DNA of 64,000 nt from Opisthocomus hoazin (lineage: Eukaryota; Chordata; Aves; Opisthocomiformes; Opisthocomidae): NCBI RefSeq assembly GCF_030867145.1, contig NC_134419.1, positions 2,480,001 through 2,544,000 of the forward strand, in the 5' to 3' direction. Made by a program: the position numbers and the translations under genes. Shown piece after piece: positions 46,734 to 61,228 of this stretch. Position 1 is the first letter of the stretch; every line of letters begins with the position of its first letter. Under the pieces are notes generated by a model. The model did no database searches, had not been told where the DNA came from, and saw nothing but the letters and a program-made list of their open reading frames with translations.

Positions 46734-49700
46734 AAAAAAATTCACCTAACAGGAACTAGCAGCTAGAAAATACAGAGAGAGGAGGATAACGGAAAGAGTG
46801 AAGGTAACTTACGCAGAGCTATCGGACACCTCTCCAACAGGCTGACTTGCTTTTTCCTGCCATTTTTCTTCCTGATGTATATACGCTTACTGCAGACTGT
46901 AGTGAAAATGTGCATGAATGGGCCTGTAGCACAGCCAGAACACTGCTGGTCACGTCAAGTTACTCTGTGCTCGTGCTACAACCATGGAAAAAACATGACT
47001 TGCTTTTGGTTCAGAACAGGAGCACTGTTTAGCCTATTCTCCCCATAATCCCTGCCAGGATGAGAGCGCTACTCAACCACAGTTCAGTGAAAAGAAAGTA
47101 AACACCACTCCTTTTTCCCTAAGGCAGCAGTGGTGGAAATCCATCTCCAGAAGCGCTTCATAAAACCTGGCACCAGTCTGAGTTTCTGAAGTGTGTCATC
47201 TAGCACAGCGGATATGAATTCACAGAAAATTACTGGCAAGAGAGATAAACAGTGGAGAAAGTGAAAAGGTATTTTGAAAAACTTCATGAAAAAAATCTAG
47301 GCCTTTTAGCAACTTTGACATTTCTAAACCTGGCAGAAGTTTAGCACATTGCCCAGTGTGACATTCGTGCACTCCGTACTACAGAGCAAAAAATACCAGA
47401 CGGAACAGTGGTCTCATCCAAACTGAGGCCGCTTTTGTGGTTTGGGCTATGGAAACAGGATTTTACTTCAAATGTTTATGTATCAGCGATGAGTTTCATC
47501 CAACGGAAAACAAAAACCCCATCTCCTTCACGCCCACAATAAATGAAAATGCCACTGTTTTCTCATGAAAGCAGGGGAAGTTAGAGAACGGGTACAAGGA
47601 TCCTCACCCACCTCATCCCACCATGCCAAAAGGGGAACACAAATCCTAAATAAGAGAGAACGTCACACATGTCAGATAATTTCCATGGCTCTTTTCAGAT
47701 GCATTTTGTCTACAAAAGGAAAGGATCGTATGTCCATCCACTATAGCTTAAGAGGCCTTTCTACAGGGAGACAAAAAAGGCGGCCCAGACAAGCAGCAAA
47801 ACCACCCATGTTCTTTGACAAATGTAATTGGAACCGAGATTCAGGATATGCCACTATCTGAAGAGTACCAGACCTTCAGAAACTGAAACCACCTTCACAT
47901 CAACGCATGTGAAGACTGAAAGGATCTGACCATCATTGCGTTTTCACATTCTCTTTGTCGTCAGAAGCTCTTTATTAATATTTCCTGCACTTCAAGAGTA
48001 GCCAGTGCTTTCATAAACTCCTTATCCGACCTAACCAGACCAACTCCTGATCTATCAAGACATGTTGCTGTCATTCGTCTCACACAACTCCAGCCAGTCC
48101 TACCACTCATCTCCTGTCCTTTAAGTGCCTGCAAGGCCACAGGGCCTCTGCCCACGAGGTCAGCCTAATTTTGCCTCTTCTTCCATTCCCTGCACGTTAC
48201 CTTCTCCCAGGCTGTACCGTGCATAGATCTTCTCCAGCCTGCTAGCTGTGAGCCCCAACTGCTTAGTCAAAGACTGCCTCAAAAGGTATTTTCTCCAAAA
48301 TCAATTTCTCCCTCTCACATAACACCAGAGTATGAAGGAAGAACACGTCTGTCCAAATTGATATTTAGACAGAAGTATTTCAAAACAAAGAGAGAGGAAG
48401 AGATTAAGCAGAATTTTGAGTGTTCGGATGGACTGTTGCAGCGTGGAATCTTTGAAACTAAAATCCTCCAGGTGGAATCCATCCGGTTTACGTGACTTGT
48501 GCAATATTGAGTCAACATAAAGTAAAGGCAGTAATTAAACTGTAAACTGCCTGGGGACTCTGTGAATATACCCACATGACTAGAATGCACAATAGCAGGA
48601 AAGGATTTCGTTGCTATGCGTTTGGAATAGGTGCATTGCTTCTGAGTGTCAGGGTCAAAAGTAGATGGAGACCATCGCACCATATAAGCTGCCGGCGTAC
48701 ACTGCGTGCATTCCTGACGTATCAGCAACACCTACTTCTGATCATAATCGCCTCTAGAATATGGTTAAAATCCTAGGAATAGCCGCAGAGCATTTTATGA
48801 TGCCAAGATGAATACGCTGTATTTTCAGGGCAGCCAGAACTCGCCTTCAACGCACCAGCCAGCACGATGTGCTCCGCAGCCCGACATACCATGGTCCTGT
48901 TGTTGCATACGACTTTGCACAGGAATTCAGCTCGCTGAAGATACCAGCTATCTTAACAGCACCTTCCCATGGTTGCTGCTCCAGTTTAGCAACAATTGCT
49001 ATTTTGAGTGGTTTGTCAAGTAACTACTAATTCATTTCACGCGGTTTTTTGGCAGCAGCCCTTTGCTGAGATAGCTCAGCCTTAGAGTCTTCTTCAGTGT
49101 ATCACGTTTGTACCTGTTTCATAATTGAGTGTCTACTGAGAACATGCTTTTTCTCCTAACTTCTAGAAAATTGTGTAATTTGCCCCAAAGTAGCTGCAAC
49201 AATGAAAAAAATCTAAAAATCAGATGATTTCACCTAAATATTGAGTGAAATCCTAGCATACTGCACCCAGTTTTCAGCTCCTAGTTTTTCAATGTTGCTC
49301 CAAACCACATCTTTTGGCACTAATTTTAGGGGGAATCTGGCATCTACCCTTGAGGACCTGGGCCTCAGTCTCTACAATCTGGCAGTCTTTCATCCATATT
49401 AAGATGCACTGTGATCTATTAGAAATCACATCTCACATGCATCTCACTAACAGAGGTTCTGGGTCGCTGAGACATTATGTGCAGCAGTGACGACATTTCT
49501 GTTTCAGTAACTTTTCAGAGCCAAATCTGACAATTTCAAAACACCAGGGAATATTCTGACAAAAGGGGCCAACAGTTTTGGAAGGAAATCAGGAAAATGG
49601 AGTGGGGAAAAAAAAAAAAAGTGGGGAACATGTGGACCCCTTTCTACGCTGAGATGTTGACATGCTGCATGACTTGTTTTCTAGGCAAATAATAATGGGT

Positions 49701-52700
49701 GAGAGGAATGCACAGCATGGGAAAACAGCATGAGGACAAAAAACCAACAAGGGTATTGACAGAGTGTGTGGTGGGAAGATGGGGAAAAATAGGCTAGGAA
49801 GGGCCAGATACGGGAAGAAGCAAGAACAAGCAGCAGATGGATCCCGCCGGGGTGGAAATGATGTGTACAGATAGCCCTGGCAGAGACGAGGTGTGACCGA
49901 AGGGAAGACCATGGGATTCTGATATGGGGGAAAGGGTCAGCAGGAAGACAGGGCCCCAGCAAAAGCAGGGGGTGAAGCCCTTGTGAAGGGGCTCATGCTG
50001 CCGGCAGGAACCCTCAACCCAGCAGGAAGGGTGCTACGCCCTCGTACTTAGGGGCTGGTGAGAGCCCTGCTGACTGTGACACTGGATTTTGAGGTTTCTG
50101 CAGCACAAACCGGAGCAGCAAGGCACGGGCCCCAAGCCAACAAGCACTGACTGGGACAGCTGTTTCCTATTGTGACCACCCCAGTTCCCAGTGCCCTGTG
50201 GACGAGGCTCTGAGCGCGCTGACGCATGAAGGGAGGTGATCTGCATGGCGTGTTTCACTCCCCCATGAACTCCACGTGGGAGACGTTCCCTCAGACAGTA
50301 TTGCCTCCCATTGCCAAGCGCTCTCGCTTCTGCACGAGGAGGTACAGGCTAAGCCACTGCTGATGCTGGAGAAGACGTGAAGAATGAGCAGGGGTCAGTC
50401 CTTTCATGCTGGTTTCTCCTGGCACGGACGTACGCAAACACCAGTGAACCCTGAAATCTGGATCACAAGGCGAGCAGACGTGAATCTCAGTCGTTCCACA
50501 CGCAGACAACCGTGCTGTGCTGCATGCAGCCCAGAGCTGTGTACACAAGACCAGATCAGAGCAGGAGAGAAGATTCAGGTGCAGAAGATACTCCAGTCTG
50601 TCACTTGGATCCCACGCCTTGCATCCTGTTGGAAAGGTCACAGTCCTCCGTTTTGCTTCTTTAGAGGTACTCTGCATCTCCAAAGAGCAAGATTCTCCCT
50701 TATTGATTAGCTATTTTAGCCAAAAGGTCCCCACTTGAAGTGTGCCAAACACAGATCTAATTTGATTATTCAGCTCAGAGAGGTTTTCCCTTCAGAAGGG
50801 TCACATTTCACGCAGCATTATTCCGCCACGCGCCTGACCGCGGGACAGCTGAATGGCTGCTAACACTGGGGCACCCACAGACAACCCCAGCTAAGTGCCG
50901 GTTGCCTTTCCCTCCACCTTGCCGCTTTCCATTTCCACCGCTGACGTTTCTTTGTACGTGGGTTAGAGAGAGAGAAAATTGACTATTGAATATGATTAAT
51001 AAAACTAACTTCAGAAGGTTTCATTTTGGGTAGGAAGCTTTGATGTTTAAATGGGAACAAAACAGCTAAATCCTGGTCCCACACTCAGTCTCCAGATGAA
51101 AATACAGCAAGAAAGAATGGCCTATTACTGCAATTTAAAAGTTTTCAGAAGGCCAGGGAAATGCTATCAAGTTAACGCGATTACTAAAAGCGCTACAGGA
51201 AAACACGTATTGACTGATCCTCATAATGAGTTTACCCACAGACTCCCTCGTTACCTGCACATTAGAGAAGAGATTTAGTGCTGAGAATACAATTAGCTTC
51301 AGCAACTTCTAATCCCTTACACCATAACTAAGAAGAGTTGTGCACAATAAAAGCAGGCACTTAAATGTTAGACAAACAGAGGGAAGAACGATGGTTTTAC
51401 CCTTTGATTTACTTAGACAAAGCCTCTTATAAAGAGTCAGAAAGTTCAGGATCTGTTTGTAAATGATCCACAAAAATTGACTTTATGTTTATTTCTGTCT
51501 ATTGGTGTAATTATTCTTGTCACTAAAAAAAGAGTATGCATAGATATCAGTGCTGTCGTTAACTATGACTTCCATAGCTTGTCAGAAGCGTTCACTGCAT
51601 AAACAGAAAATGAAGCTAAAATGAAGTTAATTGGGCCATTTTTCTTACCAAATCAAAATGGTAGGGATTTTAAAAATACCTCACAGTCCACAACGTTTGA
51701 GAAACCATTTTTAAACAAATTTCTCACAGTGAAACGCAGTAAATCACAAACACTGCCAGAGCGTATACTTTCAAGAATTATAAAGCAGACATTAGGTTTT
51801 TATATTTAATAAAAATTCAGGCCTCGCCTGACACCCGGTGATTTCAGCAGGAGGTGATTCAACCTTCGAGAGCAGGATTTGCTTATTAATTCGTGCTGAA
51901 ATCCTCTCACTCATTAATGATCAATCTACTACCATCGTTTAGTCCAATTCAACCTCCAGACAACTCACTGACTCGCAAGAGAAAAGTTCTTCCATGGTTG
52001 GTTTTTTTTTCCTGGTCTTTCAGGTGACTTTCTACAGGAAAATATATATATATTTTTAATGTACACACTATTAATTTTCAGTCAGATATTTTGTTCCCTG
52101 TTCAAATCAGAGTTCTGTCCTAGTGAGAGAGTGGACTCTTTCCTCACCCTGCAGTCATTATGCGTAATATTCTATGTTTGAGAAAGTAATTATACCTACA
52201 AAAGCCTGCATGGGAGTGTATCAATGCATATATATGAATATAGATATGTACTTATGCATTTAATAGGAATTGTCCCAGAGAGCTACCACTTTTCCGCATT
52301 GCCGTGATATGTCCCAGCTGTGTCTGTACAAACACACCTTTACATGCTGCTAGAAAAGCACGAGTCCTGACCCACTGTAGGACTTTGAGTTTGCCCCAGA
52401 ATATCTGATAACCACTACTCGAACCCCAGAGGTGCAAATGTTGTTGGAAATACGTATGTAAAGCCGTTCCTGCCAGGATCTCGCACGCAATTCACTGAGA
52501 CCACCAGGAGGCTGTCTGCTGATTTTCAGGGGATTTTGGGGTAAGCTTTTCAGTGAAGCTAAAGGGTGAACAAATAAAATTTTTCTCTACACAGGGGCAA
52601 ATCAGGGATATTATCCAGATGTTTCTGCTGTGCCAGTTGTACTGGAGTAGGGTTAATGAAATGCAGCCCGGTATAGCGATTACTGGCCTTATCTAGTAAT

Positions 52701-52727
52701 GCTGGATTTACATCATATATTACATCC
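46734..52727. other. Intergenic stretch
   Basis: About 6 kb with no supported gene, RNA or transposon. Short A-rich runs are present (for example at 49606-49620). Confidence 0.6.
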
Positions 52728-52990
52728 AGGACAAGGGGCAATGGGCACAAACTGAGGCACAGGAAGTTCCGTCTGAACATGAGGAAGAACTTCTTCCCTC
52801 TGACGGTGACGGAGCCCTGGCCCAGGCTGCCCAGGGAGGTTGTGGAGTCTCCTTCTCTGGAGATATTCCAGACCCGCCTGGACAAGGTCCTGTGCAGCCT
52901 GCTGTAGGTGACCCTGCTTCGGCAGGAGGGTTGGACTAGATGACCCACAGAGGTCCCTTCCAACCCCTACTATTCTGTGATTCTGTGATT
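52728..52990 (+). mobile_element. CR1 LINE fragment
   Basis: A well-preserved CR1 3' end in plus orientation, from GACAAGGGGCAATGGGCACA to the tail ATTCTGTGATTCTGTGAT. Over its length it is nearly identical to the reverse complement of the 1391-2176 copy. Confidence 0.95.
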
Positions 52991-55900
52991 AATACATGAT
53001 GCTCAAAAAGCACATTCTTTAAAAGCATATGCTAATTTATCTGAAAATAAGGACTCGATCTCAAGGCCACCCTACATCTGTCCTGCTTAGTCTTACCACA
53101 TCTAAAAAGAAGCTCTGGATAACCCTCATTACATCTCAAGGGACCTTCTGGGGAATGAACTTTGTCCTTCTACCCAAGCCCTCTGGGTCATCAATACCTT
53201 CGACAGAAAAGTGACTACCACAGGAGTCAGCATTCAGCACCTCAACACAAACTGTTGTGCAGCTCTCAAATTCCAGGCCAAGCATCCACCTTGGTTTTAA
53301 AAGTTAGCCAGTGTTGTGGTTACAAAATGCAAATTCAAATCTTTCCTTAAATGACGATGTGCTAAAAAAAGATAATTGCTTTTTTTATATATACACGTGT
53401 TGCTATAGCAAGTTATACAACAAATCCTAGCTTTAATAGCAAAGACACTAAAGGTAAGTGAGGGAAAATGGGGCAAGGACAATCAAGACAATGACACTCA
53501 GAGGAACTATAATTGCCCAAGCTGTTGCTCTCCAGTTAAAGAAACTGTCATCTCAAAATGGTTTCTTGATGCATCTGAGAAAGCGAGTCCTTCAGAAGAG
53601 CATCGAGTATTTTTAGCCGTTCTCTGTCAAACACAAGTTTTGAGCAATTAGAAGTTGGAAGTCAGAGCCATCAATTCAGATCCAGAACCAATTAGTGTTT
53701 TATGACACAGTTCTTTCTAAACTGCCACTGACCTGCCCCTCTTTCCTTCTTGTTAATGCTGTCCACAAATCGGTGTGTGTGAAGTTGTTCTGAACGTGAC
53801 TTGCTTTCGGCTCAGCTTCTCATGAGTCCCATCAGGGCAGGGAAGCAAGAACTGGTTGCAGTTACTGACTGTAGGAGTTTAAAATTCACTCTGTTATTCC
53901 AGAGAACCTGGAACTGCCAGCACCTGGGGGAGGGTTGCTTTGGGCTGGTTTTGCTTGGTTGGCTTTTAAGGGAAGGGTAGCTAAAGGCACATGTGGAGCA
54001 GGGAGGGGAACCCCAAGGCCTTAGCATGGGCTAGGGTTAGGTAAGGGATCCGAGGGCCTTCCGAGCAACCCTAGGAGTTGGGATGAGGGCTGGAGTCTGG
54101 GTATAGCTGCAGCTCCACACCAATTTGGACCCGGGACCTTCTGTGCAGGGCTGGGCCCTGGGGGAAAAGGACTGACGAAAGATGAAGAACAGACTAATGA
54201 TGGGGTACAACCACTGTAAAAGAGGAGAGGAACAGAGAGACACCTGCATCAATCTTTACCTGTCTAAAGGGATCTGAATAATCTGAATCCTAACTGAGGA
54301 TATTGGCTGAATCCTAATTAACTTTGCACATTGCTCACTTATGAGACTACCAGAAAGACTGCACATTTTGAAATTGTTTCTACTGAGTATCTGTCTAGCT
54401 ATTAAAAGATGCTTGTAAACTAATATATTTTAATTACACAGAAAAACATTTGTTAAGAATGCAATCTTCTTTGAAGAAATTAATAGAAGAGATAGCAAGC
54501 TCTGGACTGCCTAAGGTATATTATTTTGTATTATCTGACTCAAAAGGTAACATTTACTTTATGGGTGCATATGAGAAATATTCTGCATTTCTTAATACTT
54601 TAAAATTAAACTAAGAGCAGAGTTCTCTTTCAAGACGCATTATATGGGAAATTGTTTTATCATCACAGAGTTGTTTAAAACATCCTAACATCTCATTGCA
54701 ATTCATCTATTCAGTTATAAAAAACCAGAACACCCAACAAAGATTAGCCATGCAGGGTGACACTGAGCCACACTGCTAGAAACATGGACAAGCTGTTAAA
54801 TCCTCTCCCGGAGTGAAGTGTCCTCTGTTGAAGTACAGACACACGGATCTTTGCAGCCAACATCAGCCCCGAATCCTGCGTAATGCAGCCAGAAGAAACA
54901 GCCCCTTGGACAAGACAGGCAGGCTGTGCATCGGCGGGACTCATGGGCACGCTCACAGATTGCCCTCAGACACAAAGGGTTTCAGCATCTGGCAGGATTA
55001 GGCCTCTTTCACCCCTCCTTCCCCACCCCACTGACCCCAACAGCAAATTCCCACCAGCTTCAGAAGTGGAGAACTTCATCAGTTGCCAGTAAGTTACAAC
55101 TATTGCAGCTTTTGTGTCTGTGATGTGTAAAGGCTTTTTCTTTTTAGGATGGAAGACTGGTAACAAAGGCTCCTATTATATTGTGAAATACCAGTCTTAG
55201 GCAGGAATTAAATGAATAACAAAATCACAAGCCCAGATCAAAGTTACCACAACGGGCAAGCAAAACATGTAAAGGTCACAATCAATCCTCTGATTCCAAG
55301 CACATGCTTTGTAAAGCATGATAAATACCGGTTAACTTCTCCCCAAATCTTCAAGCAACCAAAACCATCCAAGCAGCATCTGTCATTTATTCACACTGAC
55401 CAAGAAAATAAAAGAACCTTAGCCAGTATAGCAGCAAATGAAGCTCAAGGCAGATGATAAAACCAAAATTCACAGACATCGATAGCCTCAGCTGACCTCC
55501 TGAACCCACCAGGAGACATCAACATCCCTTTTTGCCTCAAGCTCTGTTTGAGCCTCAGCACTCGATTCTCCACTTAAGTGTTTCGAATGAACTATATACA
55601 ACGCAAGCTTGAAAATCATTTTGGGGGGGTTTGTGTGTGTGTGTGTGTGCTTTGTTTTTTTAAAATCCACAAAAGTGAGCAGTTAATTTCATACGCATTC
55701 CCCAGGAAAACATGCAATTAAAAATACAACACAAGACAGGCAACTTCCGCCCCTGAAGGCCAGTTCAGCTGTCAGCAAACAGCCAACAAAGAAAATATCA
55801 GGGTTTCAGATCTCAACACCTGGGAGGATCGCTGTAACTACATACTTCAACCTCTTCATTCTAATAGACACCAATGTTACAAGCACGTTTCACAGGAAGA

Positions 55901-57974
55901 AGTCTTCCCCACATGTAAAGACTCCAAATCAAGACTACATTACATGCAATATTCCATAATTATTTTCATTATACATAAATGACTTTGTTTTCAAAGTGAG
56001 AGTAAACCCATGGCTTTGTTTAATAATCTTCCCCTTATCATCTAAGGATTTCCTGGGGGGAAATCGTATGTTTTCATAATCCTTGTGCTCTCCCCAGCAG
56101 TATCTGCCTCATAGATGGCCATAAGGACCTCCAAGTGTTGGGGGCCAGCAGGAAGAAAGCCATCTGCACAGGCAGCCTAGGGATGATCACCCTCAGGAGG
56201 AAGCAGGGAACAATCAACCAGCCCATTTAAAATGAGCCATCAGAAAGAAGTAGTGTCCAGAAGATTTGTTAAAATCTTAAACTAGTCTATGGCAAGTAGT
56301 AGTTCCAAAAAAAACCACCAAACCACAACAAAGTGAAGCACCTCCAGCTGAAGTGGTAGTCACGGGGTATAAACAACTGTAACCAATTTTTGAAAATAAT
56401 GCAGAGATACAGCTGAAATAAACCTCAACACAAAGAACAAAAGCAAAACAATAAAATGAGATAAATATATGAACAGGCCATTGGAGAAAATGTTTCTAAG
56501 AGTGTCCAGCTGATCTTTAAAATATAAATCACAACTCACCAGTCAATGCTGCCTTAAATATTCCATCAAGAGACACCTCCCTGTTAAGCCCTCTAGTACA
56601 TACTGGTCATGTATTTGCAGGGGCCACTTAAACAAATCAATTAGTCATTAGTACCTGGTGTGCATCCAGCTTAATGAAATAGTCTTTTCATCCGTTATCA
56701 GAGATCAGAAACAATCCCTGCAGAGTAAATGATGCAGTATCCCAGAAGTCATGCTGCGTTAACAACAGAGATCAGCGTTATAGAGATAATTTTAGAGCTT
56801 TACATAATTTTCAGTTTCAATAAAAATCTACATGTGGCTTACTAGGACAAGTTTGTTTGGTTAACTCCCGGGAATTAATGAGCTTACATTCATTTTATGG
56901 GGATTAAAGTCTGTTTAAAGTTTTTAGAAAGTTACCCAAGGTCTTACCTAGTTAGGAAGGTCACCAGCTTTCTTAAAGGACCAATGAGACAACAAAACCA
57001 GTGCAAGACTGTGACCCATACCCCCCACTCCTGACCCTGATGCGTATTTTATTTTTTTTTTCCCTCCAGCTAAGCATATGTTGATAGGGAACAGCCCTGT
57101 TAACTACAAAAACAAGCATCTACAAGAACAAGGGTGGGAGGGATAGCAAATAAAAGTTATACCATACAGCTAATACTAGCAAATCCAGAACCGGGGTAAA
57201 TGCGGGAGCTGAGGAACCAAGCCTAGAGCCTGAAGTTACTCTATACGCAAAGCATGAGTTGGGCTAGGCAGCACGGAACAGCAATCCCAAACATTCATTT
57301 TGCAAAACGGGGCAAAGCCAGCAGCTAACTGATTCAAAGTGCAAACATCCTTACCTTCTCCGAAGCTTAGTTGCTCAAACCATTGCTGTAAACAGAAGGG
57401 ATCAGCTATTCAGAACACGGACGCTACAGCCGCCTTCTCCTGATGGTGGGTGCTTCCACAAATTGATTAAAATAACTGAGCAGCTTCATTTTCACAAGCA
57501 TGGGTGGGATCAAAGTCACACACTTAATATAGTCATCAACTTAACTACAGGAGTATTGACCCAGGAAAGAAAGCGAGCTTTGATGCCCCCTGCATGCCCA
57601 CCCATCAGTGCTGACAGAGCAGAGGAGTCTTACTCTTGCCTCTTTTGAAGCCAGGAAAGTGGAAGAGGTCAAGTCTGACCTTACACACCATCTTTTTTTG
57701 AACGCCTTTAAAAAGATTTACCATGTACATAAGAGGTAAGTGATGATAATTTACCTGCGTACTTGAACGCAGCCTCTCCAATGTGTGCTAATGCATGTCC
57801 TAATAGTAATTCCACCTACTGCAATCAGATCACGGCTTCCAAAATTTGTTCATTATACCATTTACACCATTACGAAAGCACCACTGGATATGTTTTCTCT
57901 GATCTTTCCTCTCACACAAGAGTGTTGTCACCTCTTGAAATTTAAGACAGACAAATACTTAAGCATCAGATATG
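52991..57974. other. Intergenic stretch between LEPROT and the LEPR upstream region
   Basis: No gene or transposon recognised. A (GT)n microsatellite lies at 55630-55649. Confidence 0.6.
55630..55649. repeat. (GT)n microsatellite
   Basis: About nine GT units flanked by G-rich and T-rich runs. Confidence 0.9.
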
Positions 57975-57980
57975 TTTATT
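57975..57980 (-). terminator. Distal poly(A) signal, downstream copy
   Basis: AATAAA on the minus strand. Downstream minus-strand sequence contains TTTGTCTGTC and CTTGTGTGAG, which fit a GT-rich downstream element. It is the last plausible signal before a change to ordinary intergenic sequence. Confidence 0.45.
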
Positions 57981-57994
57981 AGACAATTCAAAAA

Positions 57995-58021
57995 GTCAGT
58001 TTTATTAAACAATTCAAAAAG
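57995..58021. repeat. Second unit of a 26-bp tandem duplication spanning 57975-58021
   Basis: The 21-base block at 57975-57995 recurs at 58001-58021 with one mismatch, separated by five bases. Each block carries one poly(A) signal on the minus strand. Confidence 0.85.
58001..58006 (-). terminator. Distal poly(A) signal, upstream copy
   Basis: AATAAA on the minus strand, first of two signals 26 bp apart created by a short tandem duplication. It is a candidate 3' end of LEPROT. Confidence 0.45.
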
Positions 58022-58429
58022 AAAAGTAGAATATGTCTAAATTTCCATGTTTTAATACTTCATCATCTCAAGAACCTGGCAACCACAGAAAATAAAAATA
58101 GTGTTTACAAAAGTTACAAAAGCCGCACTGCATTCCGAATTACAGAAAACATGGTTAGTTGACAAGGAAGCTTTATAAAAATGCAGTAACAGATTTTCAG
58201 CTGATTATGAAACACAGTGCTATTGCCACGTATATGCACTCACAAAATCAGCACAGTATTGAAGTTAAGGCACTTTGGATACACAGTATTCACTTCCACA
58301 TAGGAAAACAATTTCAGAGAAACCACAGTAAATTGCTACTGGTAGATAGTGACAGTATGCCCAGTACTGGCCATCAAAGCACCAGGTTTGTGTGAATGAG
58401 CGAAGCTCTTGATAAAAAAAAGCATTGGC

Positions 58430-58450
58430 TTTTTTTTTTTTTTTTTTTTT
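58430..58450. repeat. T21 homopolymer (A21 in LEPROT sense)
   Basis: An uninterrupted run of 21 T on the plus strand. In the probable LEPROT 3' UTR it reads as A21, with no poly(A) signal at the usual distance upstream, so it is a genomic A tract and not a cleavage site. Confidence 0.95.
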
Positions 58451-60826
58451 ACTCTGACAATTTGATATCGAAGACTCATTCAAGCAAATTTACTTTTAAA
58501 CAGGTCAAGGAAGATTTCCACGATTTAAACACTGTTAAACATAATTTTTAAAGTTAAACATTTTAAAATAAAAGTCCACGGTGAAAACTGCATGAAGTTC
58601 ACATTAAGGATTAGTGTACGTAGCCGCTTCAAAAGCGGACAAAAAGAGCACTGACTTTCTCCATTCCACATTCACCTGCCACTTCACGAGGTACCCACCA
58701 ACCACAGTAATGCCAAAGGAAACACAGTACAACAGAACGATGTCCAAGCAGCAGCCTCTCTTCAGGACTGCACTTTCTGGTCCTCCCTTTCATTCTAGAT
58801 TGTCATGCGTTTACTGCCTTTATCCCTGTCTGCCCCCAGCACACTATTTGCCAGTAGATCTAGAACAGATGCTACAAATACTGATTCTCAAAGTTAAAGA
58901 AAAATTAGTCTCAGATGTTTTTCATGCCACTGTTTTGAAAGCAAAATTTCATCAGTAACTGAGTAGGTTTGTAGACTTCTATTGCAGCCTTCGGTACATA
59001 ACTTCTAAGAAGTAAAATACTCAAAAACATAACCCTGCAAGGACATCAGTACTTTAACAGGAGTTAAATAGAACTGTTAGCAATGACTTTAGGCATCTAT
59101 GGGATCAGGCACTTAAAATGTGTCTTATTGTTGCTCTTTTACTTCACTGATTTGAACAAAAAATGCCATGGTATAGGAAAAAAAGCTTCTTCAAAAATCA
59201 AAGCAGGACTTATACACGGAATGTATGATTACTCTAACCAACCTGGCTCATAATTAGAACAGATAACAACCACAGCAGTGCTTTACAAATCAGTAGGGTG
59301 CAACAGATTTCACCTAAAGTCAGGAAGAAGACGCTGTTAGAGAACTTGTTTATGCACAGCATCTTTACAAGTATATTTCTGCTGTGTCTTTGATGAAGCA
59401 TTAACATCCAGAAGAAAGCTGTCGTTTAATGTTAATTCTTCTTTTACAAGAATGAGATCCTAGACACACTACAGTATAAAATACAGCTACTCAGCGTTCC
59501 TCAGCACTGAACTGCTCACCTTATACACATCTGACATTTAGATTTAAAACATGTAAATGACCTTCCAGAAACCTGATATTCCTTTCCTATTTAAGTGATA
59601 CTACATTACTTGGACCACAGAGTGATTTCTGTACCCTTCTAGGGCACTGAGCATGAACAAAAGACCCAGTATCAGAGCGCTCATGTAACGTTCATTGATT
59701 TTTAAACCCTTGCTCTGCACAGCAATCCACAGGACACCCTTTCGCAGTACATGAGTCTTGAGAGAGTCTGGGGAGCAGCATAAGTAGTTCCATGCAACTT
59801 AGGGGGCAAAAAGCACCATGCTGGTGACACTGACACACCTTGTAGGGTGGATTCTACTACCTCCTTATAGAATATCCCTCATAGCTACACTGAGTGATGG
59901 CAGCCAGCTATGAACTAGCTCACACAATTATAAATACTCATTTGCATTCTGCTAGTCTAAAGAACTTGCAAGAGTAAAAGATGCCCTACGCAGGAATTCT
60001 GCTTACTTCACAGAGCAGAAACCTTTTTGTGGCCATTTTTCTACGAAACAAGAAACCGTCTATTCCTTTATCCCTTTGCAGAGTACTGAAATGTCTTCTA
60101 GAGTTAGGGCTGTATCAGTATGCACTTTTAGAAAACTACACGCCTCCACAATTTGCAGGATTCGGCAAGTCAAAACAGCAATAAAGTTTACTTCTGCAAG
60201 TGCGATTACATGAATGTTTACTAGGATAATGCCATTTAAAAATATAGTGTTTTAATATAACAATCTCTTCTTACAGACAAAAAAATAGTAGTTGAATAAG
60301 TATGTTTTAAAAGCAACGAGAACTGAGTAGATACCAAGTCCTACCCAGCAGAACACCCACTTCTTTGCAATTTAGGCATTTCACACACAAGAATATAGAG
60401 TTGCAGACTACATTGTGATTTTAAGTGTCCTGAGTGTAGTTCCTTCTTTTGTGAACCTTCGTAAGAGAAGTAATGTCAGCATGAAGCATTAAAGAGACAT
60501 TAAAGCATATTATTCCCCAAATATATCCACAGTTGTTAAGCTGAATAGGGACAAAGCCTGAGTATTTGGGGGCAGGGGGAGGGAAATTATTTTTTAAATG
60601 AACACGGTAAGTGGAAGGAAGGATTTCTAACCACGGTTATTTTCTTCTTCTTTCATTAGGTGGTAAAAGAGTTGGCATAACCTATGTTTGTTTTCATGTT
60701 ATCAAGAAAAAACATTAAAATTACAGTTACTCAAATGAAAAGCAAGTACTCGTTCATCCCTAGACCAAGCAGAAAGATTGATCAAGTTGAACAATACCAA
60801 GTAGGATAATCTCTATATTGGCCTAT

Positions 60827-60832
60827 TTTATT
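60827..60832 (-). terminator. Proximal poly(A) signal candidate
   Basis: AATAAA on the minus strand, about 400 bp after the LEPROT stop codon. It could give a short 3' UTR isoform. Confidence 0.35.
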
Positions 60833-61228
60833 AGCCTACATGGTTAAAAAAAAAAACAACAGGCATGCTGACCAGTATCACAGGTGTTAATGATACTACC
60901 GTGACTAAAACAAAAGTTAATGGATACATAGTGAAAAAAATAGTAAACCAGCTTACATTTTGTAAACTTATTTGGGGACAAATTCACAACAGTGATTTCA
61001 GCTTTTACTGAATGCAGTAAGACAGCTCTCACAAGGGCCTTCTCCCTTTGGCTGAATGCATTTTTAAAAAGCATGTTATGATCTGATAATGTAAAACCAC
61101 ATGCATATGCACGTACATACACCTCAGCGTGCAGACACACACATATTATAATATGTACACATACGCACACACAGAGTATACATATGGCGACACACGCTGT
61201 AAAATATTACCAGCATCAGAGCGACGTC

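Larger units (their letters stand above)
57975..61228 (-). other. LEPROT: Probable LEPROT 3' untranslated region
   Basis: This AT-rich stretch follows the LEPROT stop and has no coding signal on either strand. Candidate poly(A) signals (AATAAA on the minus strand) are at 60832-60827 for a short form, and at 58006-58001 and 57980-57975 for a long form of about 3.2 kb. The distal pair is followed by T/GT-rich sequence, as expected for a cleavage site. No repeat element is recognised inside it. The extent is an inference; mammalian LEPROT also has a long 3' UTR. Confidence 0.5.
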
